The position numbers and the translations under genes are program-made. The notes beneath the pieces are model-generated. The model did not search any database. It saw only the letters and a program-made list of their open reading frames with translations, and was not told where the DNA came from. From positions 1-6,265 of the forward strand of contig JAAUTM010000091.1 of assembly GCA_012031455.1 (NCBI GenBank): a stretch of DNA of 6,265 nt, written 5' to 3'. Of the stretch, positions 1 through 4,315 are shown piece by piece. The DNA is from Phycisphaerales bacterium (GTDB lineage Bacteria > Planctomycetota > Phycisphaerae > Phycisphaerales > Phycisphaeraceae). How positions within the stretch are numbered: position 1 is the stretch's first letter; the number at the start of each line of letters is the position of its first letter.

Positions 1-251
1 GCTCAAATTCGGGCTCAAGCCCAAGTTCGGGCTCTGGTTCAGGCTCAGTTTCAGGCTCATCATGATTTTCAGGCTCAAACTCAGGCTCAAAGTCTGACCC
101 GTCCTGAGGCTCGGCATCAAGCCCGGGATCAGGATCCACTTCAAGATTTGAATCTTCAGGTTCAGCATCATTCTGTTCCACAAAGGCTAAAGCAGCCTTA
201 GAATCTTCAGGCTCAACATGATCCTGCTCAACACAGGGTAAAAGGGATAAT
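1..251 (-). repeat. Coding repeats: EPE-rich acidic tail and a 51-base tandem repeat
   Basis: The plus strand repeats TCAGGCTC at 39-46, 51-58, 69-76, 81-88 and 207-214; on the minus strand these encode EPE/EPEF-type units. Two 51-base units sit at 150-200 and 201-251, both beginning GAATCTTCAGG. They encode 17-residue units that both match VEQ-x-x-x-EPEDS (VEQDHVEPEDS and VEQNDAEPEDS), the first ending in AALAF. The frame stays open through the whole stretch, so this is a low-complexity protein tail rather than noncoding repeat DNA. Confidence 0.7.
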
Positions 252-462
252 CTCAGGCCAGCAGAAGCCTTGATAAATGCAGCACGAGTCAAGGAGTCTG
301 GAGATTTAACTTCATTGCCTGTCAATAAGTCAAGGGACGCATTCCGCCCCAAAGAGAAAAGATACTCCGCCCGCTTGCTTAGGTTCTTTTCTTTTAAGGG
401 CTTCATTCCTTCTCTAGTCATGGGTGACGGTCGGCCATGCGTCATGGATGACCGACGGTGCT

Positions 463-476
463 TGTCACCGGTGACA
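463..476. repeat. Perfect 14-bp palindrome TGTCACCGGTGACA
   Basis: A perfect palindrome lies inside the minus-strand gene, between its winged helix and its acidic tail. A second small inverted repeat, CCATG-CGT-CATGG, lies at 435-447. It could be a protein-binding site or chance coding sequence; no function can be assigned. Confidence 0.4.
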
Positions 477-944
477 GGTTTGTGGCCAGAATCAAGGGCA
501 TGCCTGGGGATCGACCGGGTCAAGACCCAGTGCCCTGACTCTTGAAATTCATACTCTCGGGATCGAAAGTGTCCGCCTGCGGATTTACCCCGGCTGCGCT
601 TGACCAGCACGCCCCTGCGCCCCAGCTGCTTGAGGGCACGATCCACGGTGGACTCACTGCAACCGCAAAGCTCGGACAGGCGAACTCGGCTGGGGAAAGC
701 TCTGGGCAGATGTTGGCCAAAGCACAGAATACTGTCCATTCTGAGGGTTCCAGCACCGCCATGAGCCCCTTGTCCATGGCCTCAAAGATGAAGCAGGCGC
801 CCTGAAGATGAGGTGACAGGAACTTCTTGAATCTCTCCTTGGGGACGGCAATCCGCCGGGCCAAGGCACTTCCCTGGGTTCTGAGCGTTGCAACTCCCCT
901 GTCCGAAAGCATGCCTGGTCATCGTAACCTAGCGGAGCAACCAT

Positions 945-976
945 AGATACCTCCTTTGTTGTGTTTTAAGGTATCT
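945..976 (-). promoter_or_regulatory. 8-bp inverted repeat abutting the start codon; possible RNA hairpin masking the ribosome-binding site
   Basis: AGATACCT (945-952) and AGGTATCT (969-976) are perfect inverted repeats separated by 16 bases. In the minus-strand transcript the second arm ends directly before the ATG at 944 and includes the AGGT of the Shine-Dalgarno, while the AAAGG half lies in the loop. The hairpin could limit ribosome access, or the repeat could be a DNA operator. The repeat is seen; the regulation is inferred. Confidence 0.5.
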
Positions 977-979
977 CAT

Positions 980-1007
980 ATTGTACTTTACTTGGTACTT
1001 CCTGCAA
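980..1007 (-). promoter_or_regulatory. Candidate promoter for the minus-strand gene
   Basis: On the minus strand TTGCAG (1007-1002) is followed after 16 bases by TACAAT (985-980), a good -10 box with a weak -35 box. The spacer holds AAGTACC and AAAGTAC, which resemble the GTACC repeats at 1753-1783. The leader would be about 30 bases and would contain the 945-976 inverted repeat. Confidence 0.4.
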
Positions 1008-1085
1008 GTGCCTGAGGTTGCATGAGGGGTGTATTGTCTGTCAAACAGCGGTAGCAATCGCCCGGCAGCCGATACCCCAAGGGAA

Positions 1086-1114
1086 TTGACAGGTACCTGT
1101 TGCTGACTTAGGGT
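1086..1114 (+). promoter_or_regulatory. Candidate promoter with a 12-bp operator palindrome
   Basis: A perfect -35 box TTGACA (1086-1091) is followed after 17 bases by TAGGGT (1109-1114), a weak -10. The perfect palindrome ACAGGTACCTGT (1089-1100) overlaps the -35 box and spacer, where a bound repressor would block RNA polymerase. It would drive the gene starting at 1142. The gene's own winged-helix product, or the divergent protein, is the obvious candidate ligand (inference). Confidence 0.45.
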
Positions 1115-1141
1115 AATGACAACGACTTCAGGAGGATGGCC

Positions 1142-1567
1142 ATGCCCAAACTGGATGAAATGAACTTTGCCCAAGTCCTGCAGGTGATCACCCACATGCG
1201 CAAGCGTTACCGTCAGCTGCGTGAAGAACTGGATCTGCTGGAGGCACAGGCCAGGCAAATGAGAATTTCCTTGACAGATCCAGGTCAGGAACCCCAGAAC
1301 CCTGCCACTTTCGCGGACAGCCCTGCCCCCCAAACCCGGGATCCCAAGCGATTGCCCAACCGGGAATTCATCATCCATTTACTGCGTAACCAAGGCGAAA
1401 TGACCAGCAATCAGCTCCTGCAGGTCTGGCGGCAGGATAAGCGCAAGACCCGCCTGTGGAACATCCTCAACGAGCTCAAGAAGATGAAACGCATTCAAGT
1501 CACCCCCATACCCAATGACCGGGGCAGTCGCTATACCCTCACCGCCCAGGAAAAGAATCCATCCTAA
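1142..1567 (+). CDS. Small coiled-coil plus winged-helix protein, function unknown
   Basis: This 141-residue protein was not recognised as a named family. The start at 1142 is chosen because AGGAGG (1130-1135) is six bases upstream; the ATG at 1136 directly touches that site. Residues about 8-45 are charged and heptad-like (MRKRYRQLREELDLLEAQ), probably a coiled coil for dimerisation. Residues 47-70 are a Pro/Gln-rich linker. Residues about 73-134 look like a winged helix: a helix at NREFIIHLLRNQGE, a turn at MTSNQLLQVW, a recognition helix TRLWNILNELKKMKRIQV and a wing ending DRGSRYTL. It is divergent from the minus-strand winged-helix gene and follows a promoter with a palindromic operator. 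The likely role is a dimeric DNA-binding regulator, perhaps of plasmid or phage functions. Good coding character; the specific role is not known. Confidence 0.7.
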   Translation: MPKLDEMNFAQVLQVITHMRKRYRQLREELDLLEAQARQMRISLTDPGQEPQNPATFADSPAPQTRDPKRLPNREFIIHLLRNQGEMTSNQLLQVWRQDKRKTRLWNILNELKKMKRIQVTPIPNDRGSRYTLTAQEKNPS

Positions 1568-1577
1568 CCCCCCCCCC
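1568..1577. repeat. Run of ten C directly after the stop codon
   Basis: The stop codon TAA at 1565-1567 is followed by ten consecutive C, then GGAATTATCCCCC. Such runs are slippage-prone and easily miscounted. On the minus strand this gives G-runs that could favour G-quadruplex-like structure. No terminator hairpin with a T-run was found here. Confidence 0.6.
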
Positions 1578-1709
1578 GGAATTATCCCCCAACTTCGTGA
1601 TGCTCCGGGTTCCGCACCCCTCGTATTCCCCAGGGTTTCAACTTCCCTTGCCGCCGATTCGCCGTAACGCTGGCCACGCGACACGTCTTTGCAGCGCTCG
1701 ATGCCCCCC

Positions 1710-1737
1710 TTGACATTAAGATACGCATATCTGTTAT
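1710..1737 (+). promoter_or_regulatory. Candidate promoter with an internal inverted repeat
   Basis: TTGACA (1710-1715) is followed after 16 bases by TGTTAT (1732-1737). The spacer contains AGATA-CGCA-TATCT (1719-1732), an inverted repeat in the same relative place as the palindrome of the 1086 promoter. It would drive transcription into the small ORFs at 1871-2088 and possibly the hip operon. Confidence 0.4.
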
Positions 1738-1752
1738 CCATTTGCATTGAAA

Positions 1753-1783
1753 GTACCATTCTGGTACCATTATGTGGTACAAT
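1753..1783 (+). promoter_or_regulatory. GTACC direct repeats and extended -10 box
   Basis: GTACCATT occurs at 1753-1760 and 1764-1771, an 11-base step close to one helical turn, followed by GGTACAAT at 1776-1783. The last copy contains TGGTACAAT, which fits an extended -10 promoter element (TGnTACAAT). The arrangement suggests a protein binding the same face of the DNA at a promoter. The DNA repeats are seen; the function is inferred. Confidence 0.4.
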
Positions 1784-1870
1784 GAATGTGGCAGAATCAG
1801 GCCCTCTGGCGTTCCAGGGGTACCTGGATCAGTTAAAGGTTAGCCAACAAACTCTAGAAAGGAGTAAAAA

Positions 1871-1915
1871 ATGTTGAGCTCCAGTCGTTCGTCTTTGGTG
1901 CAGAGGGTTGTATGA
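1871..1915 (+). CDS. Possible 14-residue leader peptide
   Basis: AAAGGAG (1858-1864) lies six bases before an ATG at 1871, one of the best ribosome-binding sites in the window. The ORF encodes MLSSSRSSLVQRVV and stops at TGA 1913-1915. The stop overlaps the start of the next ORF (ATGA, 1912-1915), the usual sign of translational coupling. It may be a leader peptide, or the intact beginning of a longer frameshifted gene that continues in the 1912 frame. No family is recognised. Confidence 0.3.
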   Translation: MLSSSRSSLVQRVV

Positions 1916-2088
1916 CGCAGCAGAAAAGCAAGACTGAAATGATAAATACCCATGATTTACAGAGCCTTTCAAGATATTTTTCAAGATACCCGGAACACGT
2001 GACCCCTCCCATGACTATCGCCAATCTGGTAACCCCGATCGGGTATAAATATACTGATTTATGGAATATGGTGACTATAAAGTGGTAA
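1912..2088 (+). CDS. Possible 58-residue small protein, unknown
   Basis: An ORF from ATG 1912 to TAA 2086-2088 overlaps the leader ORF stop by four bases. It begins MTQQKSKTEMINTHDLQSL and contains RYFSRYPEHVTPPM and GYKYTDLWNM. No family is recognised. The same frame is open upstream back to 1858, just past a TAG at 1855-1857. Its 3' third overlaps the inverted repeats proposed as hipB operator sites, so the region may equally be noncoding regulatory DNA. An open frame of this size could occur by chance; the upstream ribosome-binding site and ATGA coupling are the only positive evidence. Confidence 0.25.
   Translation: MTQQKSKTEMINTHDLQSLSRYFSRYPEHVTPPMTIANLVTPIGYKYTDLWNMVTIKW
1967..1990 (+). 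repeat. Two tandem 12-base repeats
   Basis: TTTCAAGATATT (1967-1978) is followed at once by TTTCAAGATACC (1979-1990), identical in ten of twelve positions. The second copy includes ATACCC, a half-site also seen in the hipB upstream inverted repeat. It lies about 140 bases upstream of the hipB promoter. Confidence 0.45.
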
Positions 2089-2127
2089 TTTGGCGTATTA
2101 ATAATACCCTTTCGGGTATATTTATGG
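2031..2127 (+). promoter_or_regulatory. Candidate HipB operator region
   Basis: Two elements share CGGGTATA (2040-2047 and 2113-2120) followed by ATTTATGG (2057-2064 and 2120-2127). The proximal one forms ATACCC-TTTC-GGGTAT (2104-2119), a perfect 6-bp inverted repeat ending eight bases before the -35 box. The distal one sits in the perfect palindrome CCCGATCGGG (2034-2043). ATACCC also occurs alone at 1986-1991. HipB-type antitoxins bind inverted repeats upstream of their own operon, so these are natural autoregulatory sites. The repeats are seen; binding is inferred. Confidence 0.5.
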
Positions 2128-2156
2128 TTGACGACTGCTCCATTACGACCGATGAT
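2128..2156 (+). promoter_or_regulatory. Candidate hipBST promoter
   Basis: TTGACG (2128-2133) is followed after 17 bases by GATGAT (2151-2156). Transcription would start near 2163, leaving a leader of about 37 bases before hipB. The inverted repeat at 2104-2119 lies just upstream of the -35 box, within reach of a bound repressor. Confidence 0.45.
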
Positions 2157-2199
2157 ACTGGAGTGTTGGATTGAATCGTACCCGAACAGGACCATGCCG

Positions 2200-2394
2200 A
2201 TGGAAATCGCGGCCGACATCACGCGTTTGCGTAAAGCTGCCGGGCTGACTCAGGCGGAACTGGCCCAACGCGCTGGCGTCGGTCTGCGGTTCATTCGTGA
2301 ACTGGATCAGGGCAAGCCGACTGTCCGCCTCGACAAGGTTCAGCAGGTGCTCGACCTGCTTGGCCACGAACTGCAGGTGAGGCCCAAACAATGA
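2200..2394 (+). CDS. hipB: HipB-like HTH protein of a HipBST toxin-antitoxin operon
   Basis: This 64-residue XRE/Cro-type DNA-binding protein would repress its own operon and tether the HipS-HipT complex. The helix-turn-helix covers residues about 5-45, with LTQAELAQRAGV as the positioning helix and turn and GLRFIRELDQGK as the recognition helix. The remainder (DKVQQVLDLLGHELQV) is the typical dimerising end of HipB relatives. ATG 2200 is chosen because AGGA (2188-2191) lies eight bases upstream. ATG 2194 is too close to it, and TTG 2128 coincides with the -35 box. At 64 residues it is shorter than E. coli K-12 HipB (88 residues), with no long C-terminal tail. The stop overlaps the hipS start by four bases (ATGA). 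The family is clear; DNA targets are proposed at 2031-2127. Confidence 0.88.
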   Translation: MEIAADITRLRKAAGLTQAELAQRAGVGLRFIRELDQGKPTVRLDKVQQVLDLLGHELQVRPKQ

Positions 2395-2741
2395 GCCGCC
2401 AAGCCCTCGTCTACTACCGCGATCGACTCGCGGGTACGCTTACCGAGTTACCCGGCGGTGGCTATCGGTTCGCCTATGACCCCGCCTATCTGGTTGTTGG
2501 CACTGCCATCTCCTTGACGCTGCCGCTGCAGACCGAACCGTTCGAGTCGCCGGTGTTGTTCCCCTTTTTTGCCGGTCTGGTGCCGGAGGGTTGGTATCTC
2601 CGTATCGTCGCGCCAACGATCAAGGTCGATGAGACCGACACCTTCGGCCTGCTCCTGCACACCTGCGGTGACTGCATTGGTGCTGTCAGCCTGCAAATGC
2701 TGCCGGGGGTTCCGGGGGAGGAGATGACCGATGCCGATTGA
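2391..2741 (+). CDS. hipS: HipS-like antitoxin (free-standing HipA N-terminal subdomain)
   Basis: The protein has 116 residues and matches the N-terminal subdomain of HipA kinases as a separate polypeptide. Visible family marks are LVYYRDRLAGTL near the start, SLTLPL (41-46), the core motif FPFFAGLVPEGW (57-68), and DTFGLLLHTCGDCIGAVSL towards the end. In the E. coli O127:H6 HipBST system this protein, not HipB, neutralises the kinase by placing a conserved Trp in its active site; Trp68 in the LVPEGW motif is the likely equivalent here. A ribosome-binding site AGGTGAGG (2375-2382) lies eight bases before the ATG. The reading frame is intact and overlaps hipT by 11 bases, so the split from the kinase is a real operon design and not a frameshift. 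The antitoxin role is inferred from the known system. Confidence 0.87.
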   Translation: MSRQALVYYRDRLAGTLTELPGGGYRFAYDPAYLVVGTAISLTLPLQTEPFESPVLFPFFAGLVPEGWYLRIVAPTIKVDETDTFGLLLHTCGDCIGAVSLQMLPGVPGEEMTDAD

Positions 2742-3615
2742 CTACGACGCCAAGCCGCTCCGCGCGATGTTCGGCAAGCCGATCCGGCCGACCATTGCCA
2801 TCTCATCCAGCGAGATCGCGCTCGAAGCGCAGAAGCTGGCAGGCAAACTCAGCATCTCCGGCGTCCAGCCCAAGCTGTCCATGCGCCTCGTGGGTGACAA
2901 ACTGGTGTCAGTCGCACGTGAGGGGCAGTTCATCCTCAAGCCCCAGAAGCAGACCTTCGCTCAGTTGCCGCAGAACGAATACCTCTGCATGTCGATGGGC
3001 CAGCGGTTCGGGCTGCGCACAGCGCCGTGCCTGCTGCTGGAGCTTTCCGACGGCACCCCGGCCTACCTGATCAAACGATTCGATCGATTCAAGAAGGGCC
3101 GGCGCATCGAGAAACTCGCCTGTGAAGACATGCACCAGATTCTGGGAGGACCCGACAAGTATGCCGGGAGCCACGAACATATCGCCGCTGCGATCCGCGA
3201 GTACTGCACCTTTGCGCTGCTCGACCTGCAGCGACTCTTCGAACTGACTATCTTCAACTTCGCTATCGGCAATGGCGACGCCCACCGCAAGAACTTTTCG
3301 CTGCTGACCAGCGAAGACGGTATCGTCGCGCTCAGCCCCGCCTACGACTTGGTGTCGTCCCGCCTTGCCATCCCCGAAGAGGCCGATGAACTGGCCCTGA
3401 CCATGAACGGCAAACGTAACCGCGTCCATCGCGCCGATTTTCTTGCCTTCGCCGCTCATTGCGGCATCACCTCCGAGTATGCCGAACGCAAAATCACCGA
3501 TCTGCTCGCCCTCGACGAGACGTTCAACCAGATGATCTCCGCATCGCAGCTAAGCAACGACCTGCGTGCCGGGATGGCCAGCATCATCGCCACCCGCCTC
3601 GACCGTCTGCGGTAG
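2731..3615 (+). CDS. hipT: HipT-like serine/threonine kinase toxin
   Basis: This 294-residue HipA-family kinase lacks the N-terminal subdomain, as HipT toxins do. The start is supported by GGAGGAG (2717-2723), seven bases upstream inside hipS. In order: the Gly-rich loop region KLSISGVQPKLS (39-50) with a Ser-Ile-Ser motif at 41-43, matching the double autophosphorylation site of HipT; FILKP with Lys70 as probable ATP-binding lysine; YLIKRFDR (112-119); the catalytic loop IGNGDAHRKNFS (179-190) with Asp183 as catalytic base and Asn188 as metal ligand; and LSPAYDLVS (201-209) with Asp206 as second metal-binding Asp. All key residues are present, so the kinase should be active. HipA targets glutamyl-tRNA synthetase and E. 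coli HipT targets tryptophanyl-tRNA synthetase; the substrate here cannot be told from sequence. Cytosolic. No terminator follows. Confidence 0.9.
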   Translation: MPIDYDAKPLRAMFGKPIRPTIAISSSEIALEAQKLAGKLSISGVQPKLSMRLVGDKLVSVAREGQFILKPQKQTFAQLPQNEYLCMSMGQRFGLRTAPCLLLELSDGTPAYLIKRFDRFKKGRRIEKLACEDMHQILGGPDKYAGSHEHIAAAIREYCTFALLDLQRLFELTIFNFAIGNGDAHRKNFSLLTSEDGIVALSPAYDLVSSRLAIPEEADELALTMNGKRNRVHRADFLAFAAHCGITSEYAERKITDLLALDETFNQMISASQLSNDLRAGMASIIATRLDRLR

Positions 3616-3656
3616 GGGATTACACTGCAACGCATCGGCGGCTTGGCTCCCTTCCT

Positions 3657-3884
3657 CAGCAGACCACGGCCCGTGATGTGCTGGCTCAGGCGATCATCAC
3701 GCTGGAACAAGCAGGACATTGCGTGATCCTGCATGTCCATGATGAAGTGGTCATCGAGTGTCCGCAGGCCCAGGCCGATCAGGCCGAAGCTCAGGTGAAA
3801 CAGATTCTGGAAACCGTCCCCGCCTGGCTGGCCGGCTGCCCGCTCAAGGTCGAAACCCAGCAGGCAGAGCGGTATCAGAAGTGA
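3657..3884 (+). pseudogene. C-terminal remnant of a family A (phage-type) DNA polymerase
   Basis: About 75 residues match the end of family A DNA polymerases. QQTTARDVLAQAI corresponds to the Q-A-x-A-R-D helix. ILHVHDEVVIE is palm motif C, with the His-Asp-Glu triad that holds a catalytic acidic residue. The end LAGCPLKVETQQAERYQK resembles the C-terminus of phage polymerases. The 5' exonuclease, fingers and most of the palm are absent, so it cannot be active. In this frame the ORF reaches back to an ATG at 3459 inside hipT, but those residues have no polymerase character. Just before the match, at about 3634-3648, another frame reads IGGLA, which could be the preceding polymerase sequence joined by one lost base; that is speculative. 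Homology begins about 40 bases after the hipT stop, marking a recombination or deletion junction. Confidence 0.75.
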
Positions 3885-3983
3885 GGAGAAGATTGGGCAA
3901 TATCTGCAGTTGGATGAGTTTGCATTTCTTTTGTCTCGCCGATTGGGTGAGTGGGTTTCAAAATTGCGATAACTCCTTGATTG

Positions 3984-4037
3984 GCGATTGTTTCTTGAAT
4001 TAACCAATCGCTCATAAGCCTGTCGCTCTGCGCTTAT
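3984..4037 (+). repeat. Two adjacent inverted repeats
   Basis: GCGATTG (3984-3990) pairs with CAATCGC (4005-4011) across 14 bases. ATAAGC (4014-4019) pairs with GCTTAT (4032-4037) across 12 bases. Neither is followed by a T-run that would make it a clear intrinsic terminator. They could be binding sites or weak hairpins downstream of the polymerase remnant. Confidence 0.4.
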
Positions 4038-4121
4038 ACACTTTTCTCAATCCCAAAAGGACGCTGGTTACCATGACGCAAACGGTTGAATTTCAAGCTT
4101 TTCGCCAAAGTCGCCCAGCTG

Positions 4122-4156
4122 TCGCTTGGGTAATCGCTCTTTTCAAGCGAGCGATT
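4122..4156 (+). repeat. Overlapping, competing inverted repeats upstream of the prepilin gene
   Basis: TCGCTTG (4122-4128) pairs with CAAGCGA (4144-4150), a perfect 7-bp stem. AATCGCTC (4132-4139) pairs with GAGCGATT (4149-4156), a perfect 8-bp stem with a nine-base loop. The two share bases 4149-4150 and interleave, so they cannot both form fully in one RNA. This is the geometry of a two-state leader, although no T-run follows. Confidence 0.4.
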
Positions 4157-4315
4157 TGCAGCGATTCTGGGTTGAATACTGCCGCCGTTCAGGTTCCCAA
4201 CCGCATCACTTTTTCACCCGTAAGCGAAATTATTACGACCTCCCTTCTCAATGTTGAACGTGGCTGCAAAGCATGGCGTCCGTTATGGAATTCTTCTTTG
4301 TTTCGGGCAATGCCC

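Larger units (their letters stand above)
1..944 (-). pseudogene. Frameshifted winged-helix replication/regulatory-like protein with acidic Glu/Pro tail (partial)
   Basis: The gene is read leftwards and runs off the left edge. Its start is ATG at 944-942, five bases after a strong Shine-Dalgarno (AAAGGAGG, 957-950). The frame must change at two homopolymers: CCCC at 896-899 and GGGG at 692-695 (plus strand). One added base at each gives a continuous ORF of 315 residues to the window edge. In restored numbering, residues about 60-135 look like a winged helix of the HTH_36 type found in plasmid and phage replication proteins: a first helix around LEPSEWTVFCALANIC, recognition helix LSELCGCSESTVDRALKQLG, then a basic wing (KRSRGKSAGGHFRSR). 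Residues 150-235 are basic and unrecognised. From about 240 the protein is acidic and Glu/Pro-rich (EPE repeats). An alternative start at 912 lies in the middle frame but has no good ribosome-binding site. The frame repair is inferred. DNA binding is likely; a replication role is only a guess. Confidence 0.6.
1568..1870. other. Intergenic region without a convincing gene
   Basis: Positions 1568-1709 show nothing beyond the poly-C run. ORFs on both strands here are short, without ribosome-binding sites or recognisable motifs. Positions 1710-1870 carry promoter-like and repeat elements, listed separately. CCAGG-GGTA-CCTGG at 1814-1827 is a perfect 5-bp inverted repeat sharing the CAGG...TACCTG pattern of the palindrome at 1089-1100. 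Confidence 0.5.
3885..4309. other. Gene-poor region between polymerase remnant and prepilin gene
   Basis: No convincing gene was found. The frame is open from ATG 4073 into the prepilin gene, but residues encoded by 4073-4309 would give a leader of over 90 residues and do not look like a conserved protein. AAAAGGA (4056-4062) lies 11 bases before ATG 4073, so translation from there is not excluded. The stretch holds several inverted repeats, listed separately, and probably serves as an upstream untranslated or regulatory region. Confidence 0.45.

Noticed and set aside
1..251. CRISPR array or noncoding direct repeats
   Set aside because: Repeats are short, irregular and keep a protein frame without stops; there are no uniform spacers.
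270..545. Plus-strand ORF of 91 codons
   Set aside because: It lies opposite the minus-strand winged-helix/acidic-tail frame, has no ribosome-binding site and shows no protein motif.
685..697. Programmed -1 ribosomal frameshift at TTTCCCC on the minus strand
   Set aside because: The incoming frame reads CTT-TCC-CCA, so the bases are not in the X-XXY-YYZ register needed for tandem slippage.
542..805. Plus-strand ORF of 87 codons
   Set aside because: It is antisense to the recognisable winged helix and is explained by open-frame bias of the opposite strand.
1379..1782. Two overlapping minus-strand ORFs (126 and 66 codons)
   Set aside because: No ribosome-binding site or motif; they overlap the real plus-strand gene end and the promoter-like region.
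1689..1877. Plus-strand ORF of 62 codons
   Set aside because: It spans the proposed promoters and repeats, lacks a ribosome-binding site and has no recognisable character.
2128..2199. Extended HipB start at TTG 2128
   Set aside because: The TTG coincides with the -35 box and the extra residues do not match HipB; ATG 2200 has a well-spaced AGGA.
2738..3459. Alternative-frame and minus-strand ORFs inside hipT
   Set aside because: They are shadows of the GC-rich kinase gene, with Arg/Ser-rich or featureless translations.
2391..3615. hipS and hipT as one hipA gene broken by a frameshift
   Set aside because: hipT has its own ribosome-binding site and start, the overlap is short, and the two-gene split is the known HipBST arrangement.
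3456..4007. Minus-strand ORF of 183 codons
   Set aside because: It is antisense to the hipT end and the polymerase remnant, both of which have recognisable protein motifs.
4073..4315. Prepilin start at ATG 4073
   Set aside because: It would give a leader of over 90 residues before the FTLIE cleavage site, far longer than normal; ATG 4310 or 4316 fits. Not fully excluded because AAAAGGA lies upstream.
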